Of a stretch of DNA of 35,417 nucleotides, positions 7,560-17,061 are shown one piece after another. The notes under the pieces are model-generated. The model was not told where the DNA came from. It did not search any database and saw nothing but the letters and a program-made list of their open reading frames with translations. The DNA is from Silicimonas sp. (GTDB lineage Bacteria; Pseudomonadota; Alphaproteobacteria; Rhodobacterales; Rhodobacteraceae). Position 1 is the first letter of the stretch. Each line of letters begins with the position of its first letter. Where the stretch lies: the NCBI GenBank assembly GCA_022340315.1, contig JAJDOD010000019.1, positions 1-35,417 of the forward strand. The letters run 5' to 3'. Both the position numbers and the translations under genes were made by a program.

Positions 7560-7865
7560 ATGATCCCCGGAGAATATTTCGTGGCGGATGGCGACATCAC
7601 GCTGAACGCCGACCGCGAGGCGGTCACGATCATGGTCGCCAACACCGGCGACCGCCCGGTGCAGGTGGGGTCGCATTACCATTTCGGCGAGGCGAACAGC
7701 GCCCTCGAATTCGACCGCGACGCGGCGCGTGGAATGCGGCTGGACATCGCCGCCGGGACAGCCGTGCGCTTCGAGCCGGGGCAGCGCCGCGAGGTGTCGC
7801 TGATCCCGATTGGCGGGGGGCGCAAGGTCTATGGCTTCAACCAGCAAGTGATGGGGGATCTCTGA
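7560..7865 (+). CDS. ureB: Urease subunit beta
   Basis: A 101-residue structural subunit that packs with UreA and UreC in the (alpha-beta-gamma)3 urease trimer. It starts [17 protein letters not shown] and carries [17 protein letters not shown] and [15 protein letters not shown], both highly conserved in UreB. ATG 7560 follows GAGAGGG. The stop is one base before the ureC start. Confidence 0.97.
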   Translation: MIPGEYFVADGDITLNADREAVTIMVANTGDRPVQVGSHYHFGEANSALEFDRDAARGMRLDIAAGTAVRFEPGQRREVSLIPIGGGRKVYGFNQQVMGDL

Positions 7866-7866
7866 C

Positions 7867-9576
<1,710 letters not shown>

Positions 9577-9580
9577 AACA

Positions 9581-9595
9581 ATATCTTGAAGATAT
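9581..9595. repeat. AT-rich palindrome just after ureC
   Basis: ATATCTT-G-AAGATAT is a perfect 7-bp inverted repeat four bases after the ureC stop, within an AT-rich patch that also covers the end of ureC. The single-base centre makes an RNA hairpin unlikely at full length, so a DNA-binding dimer site or a boundary between the structural genes and the second half of the cluster are both possible. Confidence 0.35.
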
Positions 9596-9705
9596 GCACC
9601 CAGCGCATGACAGCGTCCCGTCCACCGTGCTGGTCGAGGCGCGGCGCACCGTCTATGTCTTGCGGCATGGGAGGAAACCTGACCTTGAAATGAAAGAGGT
9701 TTCCA

Positions 9706-9939
9706 ATGGCTTTCATCACAGAGGACGTACGCTCGGACGGCTTCCCCAGTCGGGTGGCGCACGGCGTTGCATCGGGCTTTCGGGTTCTGGCCCGCGCAAT
9801 GGTCATCAATGCCGAAGCCGAGCAGCGCATGAACGAGGTTCGCCGCTTGCAGGCGCTGTCGGACGAGGCCCTGGCGAAAAAGGGTCTGACGCGCGACCGC
9901 ATCGTGCATCACGTCTTTCGGGATATCTACTATCCCTGA
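9706..9939 (+). CDS. Small DUF1127-like protein inside the urease cluster
   Basis: A 77-residue protein beginning MAFITEDVRSDGF. The C-terminal half, RRLQALSDEALAKKGLTRD followed by RIVHHVFRDIYY, resembles the LSD-x-L-x-x-hGL-x-R-x-x-I helix pair of DUF1127 (YjiS-like) proteins, some of which bind RNA or act in phosphate, carbon and RNA turnover. AGAGG at 9695-9699 is well spaced from ATG 9706. No membrane segment or signal peptide is present. It lies between ureC and ureE and is not a known urease factor, so a role in the cluster is only inferred from position. The family assignment is by eye. Confidence 0.7.
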   Translation: MAFITEDVRSDGFPSRVAHGVASGFRVLARAMVINAEAEQRMNEVRRLQALSDEALAKKGLTRDRIVHHVFRDIYYP

Positions 9940-10493
9940 CGCTTGCCGCGCTGCCGCTGGCGTCAGCGGCCTGCCCGGTGTTCGAGGACGCGCTGACCGG
10001 CATTCGGGTCGGCTACGGCGACGGCAGTTACTCGATCGTGACGCGCGACCCTTCGGGCGCGGTCCGGGAAACCGAGTATTCGGGCGACGACGTCGTTGAC
10101 TACGTCGCGGAAGGCGGCCTGCTTGAAACCGCTTACCGCGATCGTGCGGACGGCGCATGGGAGTTCTTCGAGTACAGCTTCGACACCACGTCCCTCGTCC
10201 CGCCCACGCCGTGGAGCAGCGCCTCCGGCGAGCAGGTTTCGCGCGACGAGGCTGGAAACGAAACACATCGCGTCCCCTTCTCCATCCATATGCGGGGTCG
10301 CACGTCGTATCGCATCGGCGATTGTGTGTACGACGGCATCGGCGTGCAGACCTACTATCGCAATCCCGAAGAGACGAGCCTCGTCGAGTTTGTCTACCTC
10401 ATCGACCTGGGCCTGCCGCTTGTCGTCGGTTTCGGCGGTCCGGGATATTTCGACGGGCGTCGGCCCGTCTCGATCTCGAAGGAAACGCCATGA
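9936..10493 (+). CDS. Possible exported protein of unknown function without a standard start
   Basis: An open frame of about 185 residues. Its beginning, LTLAALPLASA followed by ACPVFED, looks like the hydrophobic part and cleavage site of a signal peptide. Two cysteines (ACPVF and GDCVYD) could pair outside the cytoplasm. The frame has no ATG, GTG or TTG near the signal sequence; a CTG at 9936 overlaps the previous gene's stop as CTGA, and a GTG at 9978 would remove the signal. So this is a CTG start, a 5'-truncated gene, or a gene read by frameshift from upstream. The end overlaps ureE (ATGA, 10490-10493), as in an operon. I recognise no domain. Confidence 0.55.
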   Translation: MTLAALPLASAACPVFEDALTGIRVGYGDGSYSIVTRDPSGAVRETEYSGDDVVDYVAEGGLLETAYRDRADGAWEFFEYSFDTTSLVPPTPWSSASGEQVSRDEAGNETHRVPFSIHMRGRTSYRIGDCVYDGIGVQTYYRNPEETSLVEFVYLIDLGLPLVVGFGGPGYFDGRRPVSISKETP

Positions 10494-10960
10494 CCCAGCC
10501 CGTTGCCCATTCTCTCCGTGCCGCAGGCGACTGGTCGGAGGCGGCCGACCGCTGCGTGCTGACCTATGACGACCGCTTCCTGCGTCGAAAACGGCTGACA
10601 GGCGAGGGCGGGCTGAGCTTCGTCTGCGATCTCGAAAAGACCACCTCGCTGAACGCGGGAGAGGCTTTCGAGCTCACAGACGGTCGCTTCGTCGAGATCG
10701 CCGCCGCCGCCGAACCGCTCTACCGCGTCACCGGTCCCGACCTCGCGCGGCTCGCCTGGCACGTGGGAAACCGTCACACCCCCTGCCAGATTGAAGCCGG
10801 GGCGCTTCTGATCCAGCGCGACAAGGTGATCGGGCATATGCTGGAACATCTCGGCGCGAAACTGGTCGAGGTCGAGGAACCTTTCACGCCTGAGGGCGGA
10901 GCATACGGCCACGGACGCACCCACAGCCACGAACATGGGGCGACAGCCCATGCTCATTGA
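10490..10960 (+). CDS. ureE: Urease accessory protein UreE (nickel metallochaperone)
   Basis: A 156-residue metallochaperone that delivers nickel to the UreDFG-urease complex. It shows VLTYDDRFLRRKRL, a DLEKTTSLNAGEAFELTDG segment, LAWHVGNRHTPCQIE and GHMLEHLGA, all typical of UreE. The C-terminal tail GHGRTHSHEHGATAHAH has seven histidines, the usual metal-binding tail. ATG 10490 overlaps the stop of the preceding frame by four bases, which implies coupling. A hairpin repeat separates it from ureF. Confidence 0.95.
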   Translation: MTQPVAHSLRAAGDWSEAADRCVLTYDDRFLRRKRLTGEGGLSFVCDLEKTTSLNAGEAFELTDGRFVEIAAAAEPLYRVTGPDLARLAWHVGNRHTPCQIEAGALLIQRDKVIGHMLEHLGAKLVEVEEPFTPEGGAYGHGRTHSHEHGATAHAH

Positions 10961-10996
10961 GGCGCGGTTTTGCGTCGCGCCGCGCGCGCCGCTCCG

Positions 10997-11051
10997 CTGG
11001 AGGGGTTTCACCCCTCCAGACCACCCCAGGATATTTGCGGACCGATGAAGG
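10997..11051 (+). repeat. Hairpin-plus-tail intergenic element before ureF
   Basis: CTGGAGGGG (10997-11005) pairs perfectly with CCCCTCCAG (11011-11019) around a TTTCA loop. Eight bases later comes a 24-base tail, 11028-11051, starting AGGATATTTGCGG and ending GATGAAGG. The same architecture, with the same loop and a tail differing by one base, occurs on the minus strand at 31431-31485 between phaA and phaB. The ATG of the tail is the ureF start codon. Confidence 0.8.
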
Positions 11052-11674
11052 ACCTGCTCATCCTCACCCAATGGCTCTCGCCCGCCTTCCCGGTGGGCGC
11101 CTTCGCGTTCTCCCACGGGATCGAGACCGCCGTTGCAGAGGGCCGCGTCACGGACGCCGAAAGCCTTTCCGGTTGGCTGGCCGACATTCTGTCGCACGGG
11201 TCCGCACGGTCCGATGTCGTGCTGCTCGCCTGCGCCTACCGCGCGGATGACGCGCTTGAGGTTCAGGACATCGCCCTTGCTTTCCAGCCCTCCGCCGAAC
11301 GGCTGGAAGAAGCGACGCAGCTTGGCGCCGCCTTCTGCCGGACTGTCCGCGACGTCTGGGGGCTCGACCTGCCCGACCTCGCCTATCCCGTCGCTGTGGG
11401 CCGCGCCGCCCGGCTTCAGGGTCTGCCGCTCGAAGATACCGCCGCGCTTTATGCCCAGGCTTTCCTGGCCAATCTCGTCTCCGCCGCGATCCGGCTGGTA
11501 CCGCTCGGCCAGACCGAGGGGCAGAAGGTGCTGACCCGGCTTCAGCATGCCTGCCGCGTCCTTGCCGCCGAAGCCCCGTCCCTTACCATCGACGACCTGG
11601 CAAGCGCCGCGTTTCTGTCCGACATCGCCGCCATGCGGCACGAAACCCAATCCCCGAGGATTTTCCAGTCATGA
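11045..11674 (+). CDS. ureF: Urease accessory protein UreF
   Basis: A 209-residue helical protein that joins UreD and UreG in the complex that activates urease and gates the GTPase. Signatures are [30 protein letters not shown] and [19 protein letters not shown] chose ATG 11045 because [13 protein letters not shown] is the usual beginning; an upstream in-frame ATG at 10970 would add 25 residues read through the hairpin repeat. The start codon therefore lies within the repeat element. The stop overlaps the ureG ATG (11671-11674, ATGA). Confidence 0.93.
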   Translation: MKDLLILTQWLSPAFPVGAFAFSHGIETAVAEGRVTDAESLSGWLADILSHGSARSDVVLLACAYRADDALEVQDIALAFQPSAERLEEATQLGAAFCRTVRDVWGLDLPDLAYPVAVGRAARLQGLPLEDTAALYAQAFLANLVSAAIRLVPLGQTEGQKVLTRLQHACRVLAAEAPSLTIDDLASAAFLSDIAAMRHETQSPRIFQS

Positions 11675-12303
11675 GCAAGCACGGCCCCCTCCGCATCGGC
11701 ATCGGCGGCCCCGTCGGCGCGGGCAAAACTACGCTCACGGCCCGCCTGGCCGAGGCGCTGAAGGGCAGCCACTCGATCGGTGTCATCACCAACGACATCT
11801 ATACCCAGGAGGACGCCGAGGCGCTGATGCGCATGCAGATCCTCCCCGCCGACCGCGTGATCGGGGTCGAGACCGGCGGTTGCCCGCATACCGCCATCCG
11901 CGAGGATGCCTCGATCAACCTCGCCGCCGTGGCGAAGATGGTCGAACGCCACCCGGAGGTCGAGATCGTGCTGATCGAAAGCGGGGGCGACAACCTCTCG
12001 GCGACCTTCAGCCCGGAACTGGCCGACCTGACGCTCTACGTTATCGACGTCGCGGCGGGCGAGGAGATCCCGAGGAAGGGCGGCCCCGCCATCACCAGGT
12101 CCGACGTGCTGATCATCAACAAGACCGACCTCGCCCCCCATGTGGGCGCCTCGCTCGAGGTGATGGACCGCGATGCCACACGAATGCGCGCCGGGCGCCC
12201 CTTCGTCTTCACCGCGCTCCGCCACGGGCAGGGGGTCGACCAGGTGATTGCCCATATCGCCGCGATCGGCGGTCTCGACCTGCCGGGTATCGCCGCCGAA
12301 TAG
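11671..12303 (+). CDS. ureG: Urease accessory GTPase UreG
   Basis: A 210-residue GTPase of the SIMIBI class that couples GTP hydrolysis to nickel insertion. It has the P-loop GGPVGAGKT (12-20), [10 protein letters not shown] (41-50), the metal-binding C71-P72-H73 in [30 protein letters not shown], and the guanine-specific NKTD (150-153). Length matches the family. It overlaps ureF by four bases and is the last urease gene in the cluster; 63 bases separate it from the next gene. Confidence 0.97.
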   Translation: MSKHGPLRIGIGGPVGAGKTTLTARLAEALKGSHSIGVITNDIYTQEDAEALMRMQILPADRVIGVETGGCPHTAIREDASINLAAVAKMVERHPEVEIVLIESGGDNLSATFSPELADLTLYVIDVAAGEEIPRKGGPAITRSDVLIINKTDLAPHVGASLEVMDRDATRMRAGRPFVFTALRHGQGVDQVIAHIAAIGGLDLPGIAAE

Positions 12304-12366
12304 CCCCTTGCGGTCAGGCGCCAAGCCGTTTGAGATGGACCGAAGCAGAAGCGGGAGGATCGAGAC

Positions 12367-13458
12367 ATGCCGATGAATGCAAACGGACCGGTACGCTACG
12401 CCGTGGTCGGCGCGGGCTGGATCAGCCAGGAGGCCTTTCTGCCCTCCATCCCCCAGGTCGAAAACTCGGTCGTGACCGCCCTCGTCTCGGGCAATGCCGA
12501 ACGCTCCGGTCAACTGGCCGAGTTCTACGGCATCCCGCATGTCGTGCCCTACGAGGGCTACGACCGGATGCTGGCCGACGACATCTGCGATGCCGTCTAT
12601 ATCGCGCTCCCCAATTCGATGCATGCCGACTATGCCATCCGCGCCATGAAGGCCGGCAAGCACGCGATGGTCGAGAAACCGCTGGCGGTTTCGGTCGAGG
12701 AAAGCGAGGCGATGATCGCGGCGGCCGAGGAGGCGGGCGTCTTCCTGATGACCGCCTACCGGCTTCACTCCGAACCCGGAACGGTCAAGGTGCTCGACCT
12801 TATCCGCTCGGGCGAGATCGGCGAACCGAAGCTCTTCGTTTCGACCTTCACCTTTCAATCCGCGACCGGCAATCACCGTCTCCTGGCCGAACACTGGGGC
12901 GGCCCGCTGCAGGATATCGGCGTCTATTGCGTCAACGCCGCCCGCCATTGCCTCGGCGCCGAACCGGTGCAGGCCATCGCCGTCAAGGGCCACGGGGCAG
13001 GCGATCCGCGCTTTGCAGAGGTCGAAGGCTCGCTTGCCGCCACGCTCACCTTTCCGGGCGAGCGTTTCGCGCAGTTCCTCATCAGCTTCGAGGCCGACGA
13101 CACCGACACCTACCGGATCATCGGCACCAAGGGCGAAATCACCGTCGAGCAATGCTACGACCTGCATTTCACGCCGCGCATCTGGCTCTCCAAGGGCCGC
13201 GACCGGCACGCGATCGAAGTGCCCGACAGCGACCATTTCGGCGGCCAGGCGGCCTATTTCAGCGACTGCATCCTGACCGGCACCCGCCCCGTCCCGGACG
13301 GCGAGGAGGGGTTGGCCGACATGCGCGCGCTGCTGGCGATCGAGGCGGCAGCGAAGACGGGGCAGCCGCAGGCGATCGAAACGCCGGCGCGTGACGTGCA
13401 TCCGAACGCCGACACCGTGCGCATCGTACCAAGGACCGAGCGGCGGCTGGTGTTCTGA
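12367..13458 (+). CDS. Gfo/Idh/MocA family oxidoreductase
   Basis: A 363-residue NAD(P)-dependent dehydrogenase-like protein. The N-terminal Rossmann fold shows VVGAGWISQEAFLPSI (residues ~13-28), and the conserved MVEKPLAVSVEESE carries the EKP motif of the family. The C-terminal alpha/beta domain contains GGPLQDIGVYCVNAARHCLG, matching the conserved D-x-G-x-Y pattern. Substrate cannot be read from sequence; relatives act on sugars, inositols or pigments. GGAGG (12355-12359) precedes ATG 12367. It follows ureG in the same direction but has no evident link to urease. Confidence 0.88.
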   Translation: MPMNANGPVRYAVVGAGWISQEAFLPSIPQVENSVVTALVSGNAERSGQLAEFYGIPHVVPYEGYDRMLADDICDAVYIALPNSMHADYAIRAMKAGKHAMVEKPLAVSVEESEAMIAAAEEAGVFLMTAYRLHSEPGTVKVLDLIRSGEIGEPKLFVSTFTFQSATGNHRLLAEHWGGPLQDIGVYCVNAARHCLGAEPVQAIAVKGHGAGDPRFAEVEGSLAATLTFPGERFAQFLISFEADDTDTYRIIGTKGEITVEQCYDLHFTPRIWLSKGRDRHAIEVPDSDHFGGQAAYFSDCILTGTRPVPDGEEGLADMRALLAIEAAAKTGQPQAIETPARDVHPNADTVRIVPRTERRLVF

Positions 13459-13694
13459 AGCTTGGGCGGCCGGGCCGAGGCGGGCCAGGCGCGGGCCGCC
13501 GCAAGCGTCGCCGGGACGCGAACGCACCTGACCAACAGGAAAAATGGGGCCGTGGGAGGTTTGGCGGCGTCGGCCCGTTCAACGCCGAGCCCCTGCCGGG
13601 TGCGGGAAGATGCCGTTCAAGACATCAAAAACCGATTCGGTTCCGTCTCCACTTGATCTAATGTGAGCTTGCCTCACCCGCCGAGTCCGTTGCC

Positions 13695-14948
13695 ATGCCC
13701 GCCTTCTGCCGCGACTGCCTTCACACCTTCGATACCGGTCCCCGCTGTCCGGAATGCGGGCGACCACGCGTTATCGAACATCCGGAACTTTTCGACCTCT
13801 CGATCGCCCACATGGACTGCGACGCCTTCTATGCTTCGGTCGAGAAACGCGACAATCCCGAGTTGCGCGACAAGCCGGTGATCATCGGCGGCGGCAAGCG
13901 CGGTGTGGTCTCCACCGCCTGCTACATTGCACGGATCAAGGGCGTGCGATCCGCCATGCCGATGTTCCAGGCGCTCAAGCTTTGTCCCGAAGCCGTGGTC
14001 GTGAAAGGCCGGATGAGCGCCTATGTCGAAGTTTCACGACAAATCCGAGCGATGATGGATGACCTGACCCCGGTGGTCGAGCCGCTCTCGCTTGACGAGG
14101 CCTTCCTCGACCTGACCGGTACAGCGCGGCTTCACGGGCGCCCGCCTGCGGTCATGCTGGCGGGACTTGTCCGGCGCATGGAGCGCGAGTTGGGCATCTC
14201 TGGCTCCATCGGGCTCAGCCACAACAAGTTTCTCGCCAAGGTCGCCTCTGATCTCGACAAGCCGCGCGGGTATTCGATCATAGGCGCGGCCGAGACGATG
14301 GGCTTCCTCAAGGGCAGGCCCGTGCGCCTGATCTGGGGCGTCGGGCAGAAGGGGCAGGCGGCTCTCGATGCGGCAGGCATCCGCACCTTCTCCGATCTCC
14401 TGCGTTGGGAGAAGCCCGAACTCGTCGCCCGCTTCGGCGGCATGGGTGAGCGCCTCTGGCATCTCGCGCGGGGAGAGGATCATCGGCGCGTCAGCGCCAA
14501 TGCGCCCGTCAAGTCGATCTCGAACGAGACCACCTTTGGCGAGGACACCGCCGATCCGGACATTCTCGACGGGCATATCTGGCGGTTGGCCGAGAATGTG
14601 GCCGACCGGGCCAAGGCAAAAGACAAGGCCGGGCGCGTCGTCACGCTCAAGCTCAAGCGCGCCAATCACCGCATTCTGACCCGGCAGGCCCAGCTTTCCG
14701 ATCCGACCCAGATCGCAGACCGCATCTATCGCACCGCTCGCGCGCTTTTCGACCAGGTGGGCGACGAAGGCCCCTACCGGCTGATCGGCGTGGGAATTTC
14801 GCATCTCAGCTCCGCCGACGCGGCAGACATGGGCGGCGACCTTCTGGATCCGCAGGCGAGGCATCGGGCAGGCGCCGAACGCGCGTCCGACAGGATTCGC
14901 GCGAAATTCGGACCGGATGCCATCATGAAGGGCCGCGCGCTGCGCTAG
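13695..14948 (+). CDS. dinB: DNA polymerase IV (Y-family) with N-terminal zinc knuckle
   Basis: A 417-residue translesion polymerase. The metal site is D41 in HMDCDAFYASVE together with D134-E135 in PLSLDEAFLDLT. GLSHNKFLAKVASDLDKP and the little-finger segment ISNETTFGED confirm the family. Before the catalytic domain there are about 34 extra residues containing CxxC-x9-CxxC (C5, C8, C18, C21), a zinc-knuckle-like module seen in some alphaproteobacterial DinB. I see no obvious Q-x-x-L-x-x-F clamp motif at the C-terminus. The gap before the gene (13459-13694) shows no clear SOS box. Its stop TAG overlaps the stop of the convergent lytic transglycosylase on a CTAG. Confidence 0.93.
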   Translation: MPAFCRDCLHTFDTGPRCPECGRPRVIEHPELFDLSIAHMDCDAFYASVEKRDNPELRDKPVIIGGGKRGVVSTACYIARIKGVRSAMPMFQALKLCPEAVVVKGRMSAYVEVSRQIRAMMDDLTPVVEPLSLDEAFLDLTGTARLHGRPPAVMLAGLVRRMERELGISGSIGLSHNKFLAKVASDLDKPRGYSIIGAAETMGFLKGRPVRLIWGVGQKGQAALDAAGIRTFSDLLRWEKPELVARFGGMGERLWHLARGEDHRRVSANAPVKSISNETTFGEDTADPDILDGHIWRLAENVADRAKAKDKAGRVVTLKLKRANHRILTRQAQLSDPTQIADRIYRTARALFDQVGDEGPYRLIGVGISHLSSADAADMGGDLLDPQARHRAGAERASDRIRAKFGPDAIMKGRALR

Positions 14949-16951
14949 TCGATCAGCGCCGAGGGTCGAGGGCGCGGGCGCACGAACTCGCCCGTAACGG
15001 CCTGCCGTTCGTGCCCTGGCTGGGCGACCAGCTCGGCTGCGAAGGCCAGCGGTTCGACCTCGCCGATCAGTTGGGCGCGGTAGATCGGCAGGCTTTCGGT
15101 CACGCGCATGACATAGTTGCGCGTCTCGTCGAAGGGGATGTGCTCGATCCAGTCGACAATGTCGATCTCGCCCCGCAGCGGGTTGCCACGCGTGGCCATC
15201 CAGCGCAGCGGCCGGTTCGGCCCGGCGTTATACCCTGCGGAGACCATGACCACGTTCCCCTCGAATATCTCCATCAATTCATCGAGATAAGCTGTTCCGA
15301 GCCGTGCGTTATACGCAGGGTCGGACAGCAGACGGTCACGTTCATAGCTAATCTTCAGGCCCGAGGCGACCGCCTGGGCGGTGGCCGGCATCAGTTGCAT
15401 CAGCCCGCGCGCGCCCGCGCCGCTTGTCACCGAGGGGTCGAACTCGCTCTCGCGCCTGGCGATGGCCAGCGCCAGTTCACGCGGCACCGGCGACTGGATC
15501 AGGCCGAGCGACGCCACGGGATAATAGGCACGCGGCACCACGATCCCGCGCCGCGCCGCCTGCTTGCCGATCATCACCGCCAGGTGCGGCTCTCCCCGCG
15601 ACAGCACATAGTCGCCCAGGCTTCCGATCTCGTCGGCAGGCAGCGTCTCGACCATGTGGCGCAGGAACTGCTCGGCCAGGTTCAACTGGCCAAGCGTGAT
15701 GAAGTGCCGGGCAGCCCGGAAAACCGAGGTCTCCGCGAAGGATGCCTTGCGCCAGTCGGGATAGCGCGTCCTGCCCGCCAGGTCCGGGTCCATCGGCAGG
15801 CCGGCCCGTTCCGCCGCCAGGAGACCGTAAAAGCTGGTCTGGTACTCGGCGCCGAAGGCATAGGCGAGCAGAGCCGCTTCGACATCGCCCCGCAACTCGT
15901 GCGCGCGGCCTTCCCAGTACCCGGCGCGGCCCAGCGAAATCGGGGTCTCGACCGCGCCCCTGAAGCGCAGGAAATGCGCCAGCGCGGCGTCGCCATCCTG
16001 TCTGTAGGTCAGCGCGATATAGCCCGAGAGCCACTCGAGGTCGGCGAAATGCGATCCGCTTTCCAGCCCGTGGCGCGAGGCCAGCTCATAGGCGTTCTCG
16101 ATCCGCCCCGCCCGCATCTCGGCCCGCGCGAAGGCACGCCGCCACCCGGCCCAGTGCTCGGGCTCGCCCAGAGCATCCGGGCTTGCGGCGAACATCACGG
16201 CCATTGCATCGTCGGGCCGCTTCTTTCGCGCCCGCCACTGCATGCGCTCGAAGGCAAGACCGGGATCGGCCTGAAGCGACTTGGGCACCCGGTCGATCAA
16301 CGCATTGACGGCCTTCTTGTTGGCCCTCAGCGCCAGCCGCGCCTCGGCCAGCTTCTTCCACCCGTCACCGACGCGCGGGAGCATCCGCTCGGCGCCCGCC
16401 GTGGCGCCGCGCCACAGAAGCATGTCCAGCCGCGCCTCGTGGTGATCCTCGAGCAGATCGCCATACGCGCCCATCAGCGCAGCCTCGTCCGCGGCAGTCA
16501 GCGTCATGGTCCGCCAGGTCAGAATTGCCAGGTCATGCGCGGCGTCCTGGTCGCCCCTTGCCTTGTGCGCGGCAATCAGCGCTCGCGCGCCATAGCCGGT
16601 CTGCGGCGCTTCGTCGGCGAAAAAGGCAATCACGCCCTCGGCATCGCCGCCGATTGGCAGATGTTCCTCGGCCTTTCTGCGCAAAAGCTTCAGGCCCGGC
16701 CAGTCGTCATGGGTGTCAAGAAAACGCTGCGCCTCGGCCAGACTGCCCTTTCCGGCGCGCAGCCGATGCCATTGGCCAATGGCGCGAACAACCTCGCGAT
16801 CCACCACTGCGGCTTGTGGAGCAGGCGGGCGCACAGATGCCTCGACGCCTGCAACCGCCAGAACCTCATCCGAGGTTTCGGCCTGGGCAGAAGTCGCGCC
16901 GATCAGGAAAGCCACTGACAGGGCTTTGAACATAGGCAGACATCCGTTCAT
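14945..16951 (-). CDS. Soluble lytic murein transglycosylase (Slt-type)
   Basis: A 668-residue periplasmic enzyme that cleaves peptidoglycan glycan strands. The start at 16951 gives MNGCLPMFKALSVAFLIG and a signal peptide cut after AQA; an ATG at 16933 is also possible. A long helical superhelix (residues ~60-480) precedes the SLT catalytic domain, where E501 in AIARRESEFDPS is the expected catalytic acid, followed by GARGLMQLMPATAQ and SAGYNAGPNRPLRW. Domain order and length fit the Slt70 family. It is divergent from dapA, whose product feeds diaminopimelate for the same wall polymer. Confidence 0.93.
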   Translation of the reverse strand: MNGCLPMFKALSVAFLIGATSAQAETSDEVLAVAGVEASVRPPAPQAAVVDREVVRAIGQWHRLRAGKGSLAEAQRFLDTHDDWPGLKLLRRKAEEHLPIGGDAEGVIAFFADEAPQTGYGARALIAAHKARGDQDAAHDLAILTWRTMTLTAADEAALMGAYGDLLEDHHEARLDMLLWRGATAGAERMLPRVGDGWKKLAEARLALRANKKAVNALIDRVPKSLQADPGLAFERMQWRARKKRPDDAMAVMFAASPDALGEPEHWAGWRRAFARAEMRAGRIENAYELASRHGLESGSHFADLEWLSGYIALTYRQDGDAALAHFLRFRGAVETPISLGRAGYWEGRAHELRGDVEAALLAYAFGAEYQTSFYGLLAAERAGLPMDPDLAGRTRYPDWRKASFAETSVFRAARHFITLGQLNLAEQFLRHMVETLPADEIGSLGDYVLSRGEPHLAVMIGKQAARRGIVVPRAYYPVASLGLIQSPVPRELALAIARRESEFDPSVTSGAGARGLMQLMPATAQAVASGLKISYERDRLLSDPAYNARLGTAYLDELMEIFEGNVVMVSAGYNAGPNRPLRWMATRGNPLRGEIDIVDWIEHIPFDETRNYVMRVTESLPIYRAQLIGEVEPLAFAAELVAQPGHERQAVTGEFVRPRPRPSALID

Positions 16952-16996
16952 CACGTGCCCCTCAGCAGGATGTAGAAAAGCACATTCGCCACCTGC

Positions 16997-17023
16997 TTGG
17001 CAATTGTCTTGGGCGGATATAGT
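16997..17023 (+). promoter_or_regulatory. Candidate dapA promoter
   Basis: TTGGCA (16997-17002) and TATAGT (17018-17023) resemble -35 and -10 boxes with a 15-base spacer, one or two bases shorter than ideal. It lies 39 bases before the dapA start in the 110-base region divergent from the lytic transglycosylase. Confidence 0.4.
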
Positions 17024-17061
17024 GTCCGCGCGCCTAACGTCGGTCCTAAGGAGTGAGAAAA

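Noticed and set aside
11542-13527. Minus-strand 661-codon frame across ureG and the Gfo/Idh gene
   Set aside because: It covers two well-supported genes in the opposite strand and has no recognisable motif; GC-rich codon bias leaves the complementary frame open.
13459-13694. Possible SOS (LexA) box upstream of dinB
   Set aside because: GTTC occurs several times but none is followed by GTTC or GATC at the seven-base spacing used by alphaproteobacterial LexA.
15011-16918. Plus-strand 635-codon frame inside the lytic transglycosylase gene
   Set aside because: The minus-strand frame has a signal peptide and the SLT catalytic motif, whereas this one has none.
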